A stretch of 64,000 nucleotides of DNA from CAVXSP01 sp963724645 (GCA_963724645.1 CAVRVJ010000001.1:806001-870000); one strand, 5' to 3'. Shown: positions 1-9,742, counted from the stretch's first letter. Numbers and translations are program-made. The notes: generated by a model not told the origin, from the letters alone.

Positions 1-2
1 GC

Positions 3-221
3 ATCATGCTCAATCGCTGGGGCCACGCGTACGTCAGCCCGCAGCCTGGCTGGTACTACGGCACCAACGGCAAACCCGCGCCGCGCGACGTCCTGCGCGG
101 AAGCCCCTTCGGCCGGATCGCGTTCGCGAACACCGACCTGTCGGGCAACATGGACCACCGAAGCTCGATCATCGAAGCCGACCGGGCCGTCGGACAGCTA
201 TTGGACCAGGTGCTCGTATAA
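3..221 (+). CDS. C-terminal fragment of an FAD/NAD(P)-binding oxidoreductase
   Basis: The reading frame is open from the first base and ends at the TAA at 219-221, so the gene begins upstream of the window. The visible 72 residues contain a GHAYVSPQPGW segment, then SPFGRIAFANTDLSGN, then a final helix ending in DRAVGQLL. This pattern resembles the end of secreted flavin oxidoreductases annotated as spermidine-dehydrogenase-like or NAD(P)-binding proteins, where the last strand and helix close the FAD domain. No catalytic residue lies in this part. The family assignment is from memory of such C-termini and is moderate; the substrate cannot be judged. Confidence 0.55.
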   Translation: MMLNRWGHAYVSPQPGWYYGTNGKPAPRDVLRGSPFGRIAFANTDLSGNMDHRSSIIEADRAVGQLLDQVLV

Positions 222-229
222 GCCAACAC

Positions 230-836
230 TCAAGGTCCCACCTTGAAGGGCGTCATCGCCGCCGTCTTGTCCCACATGATGGCCAGCTTGCCGCCGGTGT
301 CGGTCATGTCCACGAAATTCCACGTGAGCTGATCCATCGAGAACGGCAGCGTCGACAGCGTCATCGGCGCGCGCACGACGTCCTTGTCAGGCGTGTAGTT
401 GAACGAGCCCCAGAGCGACGTCTTGTTCGCCGGATCGTACGTCGTCTGGTACGGCAACGTGCTGAGGATCAAAGTCCACGCGTTCGGCTTGAGATCGATG
501 AGCACGTCGTATTCGCCGACGGCGATAGTTTTCCCGTTGATGACGAGCGGCACTTCGGTCTTGAGCCGCGTCGTCACGTTTGCGCCGGCGCGCCAGACGG
601 GCGCCCCGCCCAGCACAGTCTTGCCGTAGTCGGCGCCGGAGCCCCACAAATCGCGGCCGCGTTTAATCGGCCGTCCGATAGGCCGCCTGATAGCTCGGCG
701 TCGATCCGCCACTTCTGGCGCCCACCTGGGTCGCCGAGCTGCCGGCAGGACTTGCCGGCCGCCCGCCGCCTTGCGCCGCAAGCAGGACCGTCATCGCGAA
801 GACCACCGCCGCTGACGCCATGAGTCTGCGGGTCAT
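230..836 (-). CDS. DUF2911 family secreted protein, frame-broken
   Basis: A DUF2911 protein, a family of unknown biochemical role common in secreted proteins of Acidobacteriota and Bacteroidota. Diagnostic segments are RPIKRGRDLWGSG, APVWRAGANVTT, NGKTIAVGEYDVLID and WTLILS. The true start is the ATG at 836, which follows GGAGG and gives a hydrophobic signal-like start (MTRRLMASAAVVFAMTVLLA). That frame reaches a stop near 670, where the conserved domain continues in another frame, so at least one and probably two indels lie between about 665 and 720. Its start lies 19 bases after the GYD-gene stop, so the two are probably one operon. Confidence 0.7.
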
Positions 837-855
837 TTCATGCCTCCGTGAACAT

Positions 856-1175
856 TCACGCCCCAGGTGGCGTGTACGCCACCTGTTTTTTGGCGGCCGC
901 GTCGATCTCTTCGGCGGAGATCAACGGTGTGGTCGTCATTTCACCGCCCCGCTTGCGCCGACAACGAGCCCGAGGGCCGCGCCCGAGGCCACATCCGGTA
1001 GTCGACGACGATCACGACATCGGTGGGACCAAATGCGAAGTAGAACCCTTCAACTTTTCCGCCGAGCCCCGCGATGGCCTTTTCGACGACCGCACGACGC
1101 TTCGATCCGCCGTCCTTCAAAAGACCCTTCAAGCCGTCCACCGTATACGTCGCTTGCAACATGATATTTCGGCAT
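856..1175 (-). CDS. GYD domain protein, frame-broken
   Basis: A small GYD-domain protein of about 106 residues, the usual length of the family. It starts MPKY at 1175 behind a strong AGGAGG ribosome-binding site. The protein then runs through QATYTVDGLKGLL, KDGGSKRRAVVEK and GFYFAFGPTDVVIVVD in a second frame, and ends in a third frame with TTTPLISAEEIDAAAKK and a stop at 856-858. All parts are typical of the family in the right order, so the breaks near 1160 and 970 look like sequence errors. GYD proteins form a small ferredoxin-like fold of unknown function. It is the first gene of a pair with the DUF2911 gene. Confidence 0.7.
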
Positions 1176-1220
1176 TGGTCCCTCCTGGTTCCTGCGCGCT
1201 GACAAAACCAGCGTATGCGG

Positions 1221-1309
1221 GAAGTCACCTGACTTGATGTGGTGGTCTGCGCCCGCGCTCGTCGCGGAGCGCGCCACGATACCACCTCAAGTCGAGCGAT
1301 TTCCCGATT
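1221..1309. repeat. Dispersed palindromic repeat, copy 1
   Basis: An imperfect palindrome: GACTTGATGTGGT on the left pairs with ACCACCTCAAGTC on the right, around a GC-rich core that can itself fold (GCGCCCGCGCTCG / CGGAGCGCGCC). The same arrangement, with perfect outer arms, recurs at 57784-57869. It sits upstream of the GYD gene and after the stop of the dehydrogenase gene at 1356. Confidence 0.75.
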
Positions 1310-1355
1310 AGTGTAGACCCTCCGGAGGCATTCGTGCCGGATTCCCTTGTGCAGA

Positions 1356-4124
1356 TCATCTCGGCGCCTCGTACAGCCGCAGGAGCCGCATCGACCAGGC
1401 CGGGGCGTCCGGCATGCTCGCCGTCTGGGTCATCCTCACAAACTTCGCGGCGACCGGCGAAAACGCAATGACTGTCGTGCCCGGCATCCCTGCTCCTTCT
1501 GCGACAGGGGCGCTCCACGTGGAGCCATCCGTCGACACCTGCACTCGATAACCGCGCGGGAAGGTCCAGACGGGGGGCGATGCCGGCCCGTCCAGCGCTG
1601 ACGGTCGAAGACGTGAACTGCAACTCGGTCAACGTCGTGACGGCCGGCAGCTCCACTTGAAACCACATGCCGGCCTGCTGCGGCTCACCCGTCGTCCAAC
1701 CGAGAAAATTGAGCGCGCCGGCGGGCCCGCTCAGGAAGTTGAAACCGCCCTGAGCGTTTGGCTGGGGAGCCGGGCGCGAATCGTGGCTGGCAGTGACAAT
1801 CCAACCGGCGTCGGGCACGAGCGCACGCGGAAGCGACGCGTCCAGCTCGGGAATCGTCCACGGTCTGTTTCGATCGCCCGTATCGCGCGAACTCGGACGA
1901 CATCCTGAGCCGTCACCAATCCGCCCGTATTGCCGAAACTGGTCCGCACGTACGACGCGACGTCTGCAATCCACTGGTCTTTGTTCGCGCCCATCGCGAC
2001 CATCACCTGGGGGTACGTCTTCCCATCAATGGGACCCGACAAACCGTGGAGCATCAACTTGACGACGTAGTCACGATGCCCGTTGACGCGCGCCGACCCT
2101 GCGAGTGGCGGGGCCAAGGTCGATACCGTCGAGCCGGGCGTCGGTGTGCCACGTCCGTCGTCCCCGTGACACGTGAAGCACAACTCGCCGAAGATCGCGC
2201 GGCCGCGCTCGAGACTGTCCTGCTGCTCGACGGTGAATCCTGCTCCCCCCCGGCCGCCGCCTCGGCCGGCAGTCGGCGGGTTCAGCAGGCGATCGCCGAC
2301 GAACTGCACGCCACGGGCCTTGCTGGCGTCCATGGCCGTCTTCGCCGTCGCCGCCGCCTCGGTGACCTTCAGAATGTTGAGCGTGAGCATGGCCTGAATC
2401 GCCACGTCGGGATCCGTATCCCCGGCCAGCCGGCGATAGTCGCCCGCAAATGACTTGTCGCCCGACTTGAACACGGTCTCGCTGGCACGCATCGCTTGAA
2501 TACGCATCTGCGGATTCGCGTCGGCGAGCGCCTCGCGCACGAGCGCCGGGTTGAGCGCATCGAGTCCTTCGAGCGCCCAGAGCGCATGAACGCGAGCGAG
2601 TCGATTCGTGGAGGTTCGCACGAGCGCCTGCAGCGCCGGCACGATGGACCGATCCTGCTTGAGGACGAGCAGTTGCTGCGCGGTGTCGCGCCACCAGCCG
2701 TTCGGATGTGACAAATGCGTCACCAACTGCGCGGCCGTTTCGTTCAGCATCCGCGGCGGCTGGCGATCGCGGTCGAGTCCGTCGTAGGTCAGCCGCCAGA
2801 TGCGGCCATGGTGCATCACCTTGTCCAGTTGGTACTGGTTGATCTTCTGCCGCAGGTACGTCCCTTCCCTGGCCCATTCGGCGCCTTCCATTATTCCGCG
2901 ATACATGTCGGCGATGTAGATGGTGCCGTCCGGAGCCGTCGCGATGTCCACAGGACGGAACAGCGGGTCGAGCGAGCGAATGAACTCCGATCGCGGGTAG
3001 ACATTGCGCAACTGCGTAAGGCCTTCCGACTTCACTGGATGGAGACGTCGAACGATCCGCGCGACAACCTCGCCGTAGAGATAGTCGCCAATCAAGTCTT
3101 TGGGCAGGCGATCGCCTCGATAGATGTCGTTCCCCGCAGCGGCCGTGCCGTAGATCAGAGAGCCGTCGGGCATCCGCGTACCGGGAACGCCGGCCTGAAT
3201 ATCGCCAATGAGGATCGGCGCGCCCCACACGATATTCAGATCCGGCTCGAACTGATCAGGCGGAGCGAAGTTGCCGTAATGGACGGGAAACTGGAAGTAC
3301 CCGGGCATCCCGCTGGCGCCATGCTGAAACCAGACCTTGCCGTCGTTGTCCTGCGTGATGCCCCATTGCGCGCCATTCGGGCCCGTCGGCTCCTTCAGCA
3401 GACCATGGGCCGTCCACCGCAGGCGGAACGCGTTCACCGTGCTGTACAGCCAGTTGTCCATCGCCCAGAACAGACTGGACTGTTGTGACTCGACGGTGCC
3501 CGCACGGCCGAAGTTCGTGACGAACAGATCCTTGCGATCGGCTACGCCGTCCGCATTTGTGTCGGTGTACTTCCACACCTCATCAGCATTGGTCTCCATC
3601 GCCAGGATGCTGTTGGCGCCGAACGGCATCGCGAATCGGGGAAACACCAGTTTGTCGACGAACACGGTGTGATGTTCGTACACGCCGTCGCCGTCCAAAT
3701 CCTCGTGCCTGGAAATTCGGCCGATCGGCGGGATCAGGTCGATGCCTTCCGGCGTCTCGAAGTAACCGCGCAGCTCGACGACGAACATCCTGCCGTTGCC
3801 GTCGAACGTGATTTGCGCAGGGTCTTCGATGATCGGATCGGCGAGCACGGGCGTGAGGCGATACCCTGGCGGAAGCCAGAAGCGCGTGGCCTGCTCGGCC
3901 GGACTCAACGCCAGCACCGGCGGCTTGGGCGACAAGTCGGCGTTTGCGTTCGCCGGATCGTTCGCGTCGGGCGCGGCCCCCGGGCCTCGCCCGCCGCCAG
4001 GCGTCTGAATCGCGCCTCGCCCGCCCTGCGCGCGCGGCGCGTCGGCGGCCGGCGGGATCGCCAGCGTTATTGCGGCGAGTGCGCCGGCAAGGATGAGGTT
4101 GTGGCGAGAGATGCGAACACCCAT
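1356..4124 (-). CDS. Secreted beta-propeller/HEAT/cytochrome c dehydrogenase-like protein with C-terminal discoidin domain
   Basis: A large extracytoplasmic protein of the membrane-bound-dehydrogenase type (propeller, HEAT-like repeats, c-type haem) common in Acidobacteriota and Planctomycetota. The order is a signal peptide, a G/R/A-rich linker, a propeller beginning FWLPPGYRLTPVLADP (with ITFDGNGRMFVVE and MDNWLYSTVNAFR), HEAT-like repeats at about 500-600, and a c-haem site CFTCHGDDGRGTP near residue 648. After a frame break near 1880 the protein continues PWTIPELDASLP and a discoidin-like (F5/8 type C) domain, with a second break near 1560 and the end RLLRLYEAP at 1356. It is presumably a periplasmic oxidase passing electrons to c-type haem; the substrate is unknown. 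Full-length paralogues lie at 45051-48126 and 57892-60741. Confidence 0.75.
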
Positions 4125-4226
4125 ATTCAGCTCCTGACCCCGAAAAGCACTTTCCGCATCACCTTGGAGGCGTGAAGGACATGGAGATCAGGGGTCGGCT
4201 GGCCTGGGCCGCCGCGGGCGGCCTGG

Positions 4227-4303
4227 CTGAGAAACCGACCGTCTGAAACGAACACGCCGGTTGCGATTCGAGGTGTGTTCGTTTCAGGCGATCGGTTTCT
4301 CAG
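4227..4303. repeat. 29-bp inverted repeat between genes
   Basis: Arms at 4227-4255 and 4275-4303 match at 27 of 29 positions (CTGAGAAACCGA...CTGAAACGAACAC) around a 19-base loop. It lies in the 252-base gap between the start of the dehydrogenase gene and the end of the SpmA/SpmB-like gene, both on the minus strand. It could be a transcript hairpin or a small mobile repeat; there is no clear T-run. Confidence 0.7.
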
Positions 4304-4376
4304 TCACAGCCGATGACGCCCCTTCATGTTCTCCATTTCTCCAAGGTGCCAAACCCGCACGCAGATGACGAGACCG

Positions 4377-5720
4377 TCACCCGGCCCCGAACACCAGCCG
4401 GCAGACGATCACTGAGGCGATAATGCCTGCAAGATCCGCGACGAGTCCTGCCGGGACCGCGTGGCGAGTGCGGTGCACGCCGACCGATCCGAAGTAGATC
4501 GCGATGACGTAGAAGGTCGTTTCGGTACTGCCATAGATTGTCGCGGCCATGCGGACGATCAAATTATCAGGCCCGAGCTGTTTCGCAAGGTCACCAAACA
4601 AGCCGAGGGTGCCGCTGCCGCTGAGGGGCCGCATCAGCGCCATCGGCAGGAGCTCGGTCGGGAAATGCACGGCGTCGAGCGCCGGCTTCAGCCAGCGCGT
4701 CAGGAGATCAATGCCGCCCCCTCCGCGGAACATGCCGATGCCGACGAGGATCGCGACGAGGTACGGAATGATTCTCACGGCGACCGAGAAGCCGTCCTTG
4801 GCGCCTTCGACGAATTCTTCGTACACCTTGATGCGGCGAAGGGCGGCGTACAGTGGAAAGAACGCCAGCAGAAACGGAATCGCGAGCAGCGAGATGGCGT
4901 TGATGGACCGCACCATCGGGCCTTGACCGGTTTGATCGATCGGCGCGGCCCGACCGGACAATTCAGGAAACCCGAGGACAACGAAGAACCACGCGGCGCA
5001 GGCAACCAGTCCGCCGACGAGCAGCCAGCCGGCGGGGGGCATCGGCGCGACGGCCGTCGCGGTCTCGCCTGGTGCGTCGGATCCGTCATTCGCGGCTTTG
5101 GCGCCCATGGGTCCGCCGGCGGTCTCTGCGGGACGCACGCGAAACACGCGCCAGCGCTCGAAGAGTTTCACGGCGATGAGCCCGGCAGCCGACGAGCATG
5201 TCGTGGCGAGCAGCGCCGTGCCGATGATCGCCGAAGGATTCTTCGAGCCATTTGCCGCAAGCACGGCGATGGCCGTAATCGGAATCAGCTGCACAGACCC
5301 AGTGTTGATGGCGAGGAATGTACACATCGCGTTGGTCGCGGTGCCGGGAACCCGATTGAGCGTTTCGAGGTCGCGCATCGCGCGGAGGCCGAGCGGCGTC
5401 GCCGCATTGCTGAGGCCGAGCATGTTGGCAGCGATGTTCAGCACCATCGCGCCCATCGCCGGATGATCGGCCGGCACGTCCGGGAAGAGGAACCGCAGGA
5501 TCGGGCGCAACACATACGCGAGCGATCGAACCAGCCCTGCGCGCTCGGCGAGCCGCATCATTCCGAGCCACAAGGCCATGACGCCAATCAATCCGATCGC
5601 CAGGGTCACCGCCGACCCGGCGCCGTTGATCGCGCCGTCGGCCACCTCTTTGAGCCTCTGGCTGAAGCCGCCAACGACGACGCCCAGCAGGATAAGGCCG
5701 AGCCAGATGTAGTTCAGCAC
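4377..5720 (-). CDS. Nucleoside-recognition (SpmA/SpmB-like) membrane protein
   Basis: An integral membrane protein of 447 residues with two Gate/nucleoside-recognition halves, matching SpmA fused to SpmB as found in many non-sporulating bacteria. The first half begins LNYIWLGLILLGVVVGG and contains NAATPLGLRAMRDL, FLAINTGSVQLIP and TALLATTCSSAAGL. The second contains SVAVRIIPYLVAILVGIGMF, MALMRPLSGSGTLG and STETTFYVIAIYFGSVG. I chose the GTG at 5718-5720 because LNYIWLG is the usual family start; the frame stays open to 6032 only because it runs through a repeat. No Shine-Dalgarno sequence precedes the GTG: the 59-bp inverted-repeat arm ends two bases before it. The transport role of the family is unresolved. 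Confidence 0.8.
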   Translation of the reverse strand: MLNYIWLGLILLGVVVGGFSQRLKEVADGAINGAGSAVTLAIGLIGVMALWLGMMRLAERAGLVRSLAYVLRPILRFLFPDVPADHPAMGAMVLNIAANMLGLSNAATPLGLRAMRDLETLNRVPGTATNAMCTFLAINTGSVQLIPITAIAVLAANGSKNPSAIIGTALLATTCSSAAGLIAVKLFERWRVFRVRPAETAGGPMGAKAANDGSDAPGETATAVAPMPPAGWLLVGGLVACAAWFFVVLGFPELSGRAAPIDQTGQGPMVRSINAISLLAIPFLLAFFPLYAALRRIKVYEEFVEGAKDGFSVAVRIIPYLVAILVGIGMFRGGGGIDLLTRWLKPALDAVHFPTELLPMALMRPLSGSGTLGLFGDLAKQLGPDNLIVRMAATIYGSTETTFYVIAIYFGSVGVHRTRHAVPAGLVADLAGIIASVIVCRLVFGAG

Positions 5721-5722
5721 GG

Positions 5723-5906
5723 GGGGACGGGTTAGTTTTCCACAGATCTGGGCGGTTCGGTGCCAGGCCTGACGGGGTCTCACTGGCGCGACCGTGCCGT
5801 GAAGGGGGAGCGCCGCGTCCGGCGTCACGACTACTCTCTGTGAAGTGGAGACCCCGTCAGGCCTGGCACCGAACCGCCCAGATCTGTGGAAAACTAACCC
5901 GTCCCC
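5723..5906. repeat. Perfect 59-bp inverted repeat in a divergent promoter
   Basis: Arms at 5723-5781 and 5848-5906 are exact reverse complements and flank a 66-base spacer. Each outer end reads GTTAGTTTTCC on one strand and finishes in GGGGAC/GTCCCC. The left arm ends two bases from the GTG of the SpmA/SpmB-like gene and the right arm one base from the ATG of the alcohol dehydrogenase. Both mRNAs would therefore share the same immediate 5' sequence. Confidence 0.95.
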
Positions 5907-5907
5907 T

Positions 5908-7185
5908 ATGAATGACAGCGCATTTGAAATGGCCGTGTCGGCGGTCCGGTTCGGGACCGGCGTGACGCGCGAAGTGGGCATGGACCTCGCCGACCTGGGC
6001 GTCAGGCGCGTGCTCGTGCTGACCGATCCCAATCTCAGTGGCCTGCCACCGGTGCAGACCGCGCTCGAGGCCCTGGAGACGAGCCGCGTGTCGTTCGTGC
6101 TGTACGACCGCGTGCGCGTCGAGCCAAGCGATCAGTCGTTTCTCGACGCCATCGCCTTCGCGCGGCAACATGAATACGACGCCCTGGTGGCGGTCGGCGG
6201 CGGATCGACCATCGACACCGCCAAAGCCGTGAACCTGTACACGACCCATCCGCCGAAGGATTTTCTCGACTACGTCAACCCGCCGATCGGCAAAGGCCTT
6301 CCGGTGCCGGGCGTCTTGAAGCCGCTGATCGCCATTCCGACGACGGCCGGGACCGGGAGCGAAACGACTGGCGTCAGCATCTTCGACCTCAGCCGTCTGC
6401 ACGCCAAGACCGGCATCGCCAGCCGTCGGCTGAAGCCGACGCTTGGACTGCTGGATCCGGAGAACACCCGCACGATGCCGCCGCAGGTCGCGGCGTCAAC
6501 GGGGCTGGACATCCTCAGTCACGCGCTCGAGTCGTACACGGCTCTGCCATTCAGCGCGCGCCCGCGGCCCGAGCGGCCGTCGCTGCGGCCGGCCTATCAG
6601 GGCTCCAATCCGATCAGCGACATCTGGTCGCTGCAGGCGCTCCGAATGGTGTCCCAATTCCTCCAGCGCGCCGTCGACGACCCGGCGGATGACGAGGCGC
6701 GCGCGAACATGCTCCTCGCGGCGTCGTACGCCGGTATCGGGTTTGGCAACGCCGGCGTGCACCTGCCACACGGCATGTCGTACCCGATCTCCGGCAACGT
6801 CAGGGATTATCGCGCGCCTGGATACAAGGTCGATCATCCATTGGTCCCGCACGGCTTCTCGGTCATTCTCAGCGCGCCAGCGGTGTTCCGTTTCACCGCA
6901 CCAGCCAATCCGCGGCGCCACTTGGAGGCAGCCGAGGCTCTTGGGATCGACATCTCGCGCGCGCCCGCCGAGGACGCCGGGCGGATTCTCGCGGATCGCA
7001 TCACCTGGTTCATGCAACAACTCGGGGCGCCAAATGGACTGCGCGCGATCGGCTATACGCCGGCCGACATCCCCGCGCTCGTTGAAGGCACGTTGCCTCA
7101 GCATCGGGTGACGAAGCTGTCGCCTCGCCCCGCCAGCCCGGAGCAACTGAGCCGGCTCTTCGAGGACGCGATGGTCGCCTGGTGA
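5908..7185 (+). CDS. Iron-containing alcohol dehydrogenase, hydroxyacid-oxoacid transhydrogenase type
   Basis: A 425-residue group III alcohol dehydrogenase. It fits best with hydroxyacid-oxoacid transhydrogenase (ADHFE1-like), which moves hydride between a 4-hydroxy acid and 2-oxoglutarate. Seen in the sequence: DALVAVGGGSTIDTAKAVN (nucleotide site), PTTAGTGSETT, and metal-site histidines in HALESYT (about 204), HLPHGMSYPISG (about 285) and HPLVPHGFSVI (about 312). The last two stretches and the long loop between them are typical of the ADHFE1 branch. I chose the ATG at 5908 (MNDSAFEMAVSAVRFG) because the upstream extension is only the repeat read through. No Shine-Dalgarno sequence is visible. 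Other group III alcohol dehydrogenase activities cannot be excluded. Confidence 0.8.
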   Translation: MNDSAFEMAVSAVRFGTGVTREVGMDLADLGVRRVLVLTDPNLSGLPPVQTALEALETSRVSFVLYDRVRVEPSDQSFLDAIAFARQHEYDALVAVGGGSTIDTAKAVNLYTTHPPKDFLDYVNPPIGKGLPVPGVLKPLIAIPTTAGTGSETTGVSIFDLSRLHAKTGIASRRLKPTLGLLDPENTRTMPPQVAASTGLDILSHALESYTALPFSARPRPERPSLRPAYQGSNPISDIWSLQALRMVSQFLQRAVDDPADDEARANMLLAASYAGIGFGNAGVHLPHGMSYPISGNVRDYRAPGYKVDHPLVPHGFSVILSAPAVFRFTAPANPRRHLEAAEALGIDISRAPAEDAGRILADRITWFMQQLGAPNGLRAIGYTPADIPALVEGTLPQHRVTKLSPRPASPEQLSRLFEDAMVAW

Positions 7186-7215
7186 GGTGACCGCGCACCA
7201 GTCGCGACCGATCGC

Positions 7216-8487
7216 TCAGGCGGCGCTGGCGCGGGCGTGAAGGGCGAGGATCTCGTCGCACGCCGCATTCACGCCACGCTCGGCCTGCAGCATTGCTCCG
7301 ACGGCTTGCGCGCGATTCGCGTACGTGTCGCGCGTGAGCAGTTCACGCAGTTGCTCTTTCACGCGCGCCGCAGTGTACCGGCTCGGGTACAGGATCCTGG
7401 CGACGCCAAGCCGCTTCGCGCGGTACGCGTTGTCCGGCTGGTCATGCGCGAATGGCACGACCAGCATTGGATGCCCCGACCGAAGCGCCTGGCCCGTCGT
7501 CCCGACACCGCCGTGATGCACGACCGCCGCCGCGCGCGGAAACAGCAACTCGTGCGGCGCCGAGTCGACGATGAGGACCCCGGCCGATGGCGAGGCCTTT
7601 GGCCGGTTTTCGATCAGGCCGCCGCTGAGCAGCACGGCGCGACGACCAAGTGCACAGGCTGCGCTTGCACTCTCGTCGTAGAATCGCCCCGCCGCGCCCA
7701 CCGCGGAACTGCCGAGCGTAAACACGATTGGTGGCTCTCCGGCATCGAGAAACGTCACCAACTCGGGTGACAGGGCCGCGCGGGGACCGTTGTACCAAAT
7801 GAATCCCGTCGCTCGTGCGTGGACCGGCCAGTCAGGTTGGGGCGCTCCCAGGAGTGGCGAGAACAAGGCCAGGGTGCCGTACGGCGAAAACTGACCTTCA
7901 TACAGGGGATCGCCAACGGCGGGGAGACCGCGCTCCCTGCGAAGGATCTCCACCGATTGCGTCCACTCGCGCGTGACCGACCGTGCGACGCGCTTCAGGA
8001 GCCTCGCCGTCCAGGGTCCAAGATGTCGCAGATGGACCGCCCACGGCGCGTTCGGGAGGGCCGGAAAATCGGAAACTGAGAAGAACGACAGGGGTGCGAG
8101 CACGGTCGAGAGCCAAGGCACGCGCGCCTCCTCAGCCACGATGCGCGCGGTGAACGTGACCGGATGCGCCACCACGACATCCGCGCCCGGAATGACAGCC
8201 TTGAGGTCCTCGTATTGCTGACGCGTTGCGGGCGCGAGCAGTTCTCGAATCACCACTTCAGACCCGCGCGCGGGGTCCATGATCCGGCGAACCAGGCCCT
8301 TCGCGTCCGGATCGACGTCCGGATGGAGTGGATGGAATTCGATACCGGCGGCTTCGACCGTGGGCCGATGGAAGGGACAGGTCGCCACCACCGGCGCGTG
8401 ACCGAGCGCCTTCAAACGCACGGCCAGCCCCAAATATGGATACAAATCCCCGTACGAGCCCCAACTCGTCAGGACGATGCGACACAC
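7216..8487 (-). CDS. Family 1 (UGT-like) glycosyltransferase
   Basis: A 423-residue glycosyltransferase of the UGT/MGT type (GT-B fold, GT1 family), which moves a sugar from a nucleotide donor to a lipid or small-molecule acceptor in the cytoplasm. The N-terminus ILTSWGSYGDLYPYLGLA-like stretch (IVLTSWGSYGDLYPYLGL) is the acceptor-domain glycine loop. The donor-binding signature VVHHGGVGTTGQALRSGHP lies at about 322-340, followed by PFAHDQPDNAYRAKRLG. The start is a GTG at 8485-8487. It converges on the alcohol dehydrogenase and diverges from the DUF1080 gene. The acceptor cannot be told. Confidence 0.85.
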   Translation of the reverse strand: MCRIVLTSWGSYGDLYPYLGLAVRLKALGHAPVVATCPFHRPTVEAAGIEFHPLHPDVDPDAKGLVRRIMDPARGSEVVIRELLAPATRQQYEDLKAVIPGADVVVAHPVTFTARIVAEEARVPWLSTVLAPLSFFSVSDFPALPNAPWAVHLRHLGPWTARLLKRVARSVTREWTQSVEILRRERGLPAVGDPLYEGQFSPYGTLALFSPLLGAPQPDWPVHARATGFIWYNGPRAALSPELVTFLDAGEPPIVFTLGSSAVGAAGRFYDESASAACALGRRAVLLSGGLIENRPKASPSAGVLIVDSAPHELLFPRAAAVVHHGGVGTTGQALRSGHPMLVVPFAHDQPDNAYRAKRLGVARILYPSRYTAARVKEQLRELLTRDTYANRAQAVGAMLQAERGVNAACDEILALHARASAA

Positions 8488-8569
8488 GGAGGTAGAGTAC
8501 GTCAGACTCCAGGCCCCAGGTCTCCACGGTCAAAACTGTTGTAATCTTTGCGGCACGGAGGATTCCAGT

Positions 8570-9742
8570 ATGCGCGTTTCGGTGACCGCGTTGGCACTCG
8601 TCGTGGGTCTCGTGGGTCTCTCGGCCCAGGCTCAGAACCCGTACCTCGGACGATGGAATATCACGGGCACTGGGCCGGATAAGAATCTGATCTATTTCCT
8701 CGAGGTGAAACAGAACGGGGACAAGCTCGAAGGACTGTTCCTGGATCGAACCGCTCACGCAACGCCGGTCTCGTGGATCAAGGTCGAGAACGGCGAGTTG
8801 ACATGGCAGTACAGGGGCGGGGGTGAAACCTTGCCGAAGCCCGCGTGCGGGCCGACCTATCACGCGAAGCTCGAGGGCGGAAAGCTGATCGGTCATCACG
8901 AGACGCCGGGCGATCCCTGCCCGCAGGCGCAGCGCGCCGCGCGGGCCGGTGGAGCAGGTGGTCGCGGCAACGCCGCCGCGGGCGAAGGCGCGGCCGCGGC
9001 TCCAGCCGCACCGCCCCCCGCGGCTCCGGCGCCGCCGAAAGCGCCGCCCGCGCCGCGCACGATCAATTGGGTTGGTGTGCGGCAACCGACGTGGCCGCCG
9101 TCCAACGCGAACGGCAACCACACCTACGGCAAACCGGTCGTGATCGTCGGACCCGGCGTCGGCAAGGAAGCCTGGAGCGGTTTGACGGCGGACACGTGGC
9201 AGACGCCCTGCGAGGATCGCTGGACTATTGCGGATGGTGTGCTGAAGAACGAGACCCCGAAGCCGGCTCAGGCCGGGCAGCCGGCCGAGAAGCCCACATG
9301 CAACATCTTCACGAAGGAGAGGTTCAAGGACTTCAAGGTCGACGCCGAAATCAACCTGGCGAGCACGAGTGAGAACAGCGGCTTCTACATTCGCGGTCGA
9401 TACGAGCTGCAGCTTCAGCTCGCGGCCAATCCCGAGCAGCAGCGTGCGAACTCGACCTATCCAGGTCAGTTGATGGACATCTATGGATGGAAGCGCGCGG
9501 ACGTCTACGCCGGCAACCCTCCGGGCGAGTGGCAGATTCTGAACGCCGTCGTCGTTGGCAACCACATCACGGCGACGCTCAACGGCAAGCGCGTGCACGA
9601 CAACGCGGTGCTGCCGGCATTCACCGGCGGCGCGCTCGACAACGACGAACTGGCGCCCGGCCCGATCATGATTCAGGGCGATCACTCGCACGTGAACCTG
9701 CGCAAGCTGGTCGTGACGCCGATTACCAAAGCGGGGATGTAG
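8570..9742 (+). CDS. Secreted DUF1080 (3-keto-disaccharide hydrolase domain) protein
   Basis: A secreted 390-residue protein with a DUF1080 domain, a concanavalin-like fold whose characterised members hydrolyse 3-keto-glycosides. It has a signal peptide (MRVSVTALALVVGLVGLSAQA), an N-terminal domain (about 22-115), an A/P/G-rich linker (about 120-163), then the DUF1080 part. Typical segments there are CNIFTKERFKDFKVDAEI, SENSGFYIRGRYELQL, GEWQILNAVVVGNHITATLNG and GPIMIQGDHSHVNLRKL. The ATG at 8570 follows GGAGG by eight bases. A related protein is encoded at 60858-61880. Hydrolase activity is inferred from the family; catalytic residues were not assigned. Confidence 0.8.
   Translation: MRVSVTALALVVGLVGLSAQAQNPYLGRWNITGTGPDKNLIYFLEVKQNGDKLEGLFLDRTAHATPVSWIKVENGELTWQYRGGGETLPKPACGPTYHAKLEGGKLIGHHETPGDPCPQAQRAARAGGAGGRGNAAAGEGAAAAPAAPPPAAPAPPKAPPAPRTINWVGVRQPTWPPSNANGNHTYGKPVVIVGPGVGKEAWSGLTADTWQTPCEDRWTIADGVLKNETPKPAQAGQPAEKPTCNIFTKERFKDFKVDAEINLASTSENSGFYIRGRYELQLQLAANPEQQRANSTYPGQLMDIYGWKRADVYAGNPPGEWQILNAVVVGNHITATLNGKRVHDNAVLPAFTGGALDNDELAPGPIMIQGDHSHVNLRKLVVTPITKAGM

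Noticed and set aside
1221..1309. Simple rho-independent terminator
   Set aside because: It lacks a T-run, is far longer than needed, and has a second copy with the same internal architecture at 57784.
4377..6032. 551-residue minus-strand reading frame beginning at 6032
   Set aside because: The first 104 codons read through the 59-bp inverted repeat and the start of the alcohol dehydrogenase gene. Family similarity begins at LNYIWLG (5718).
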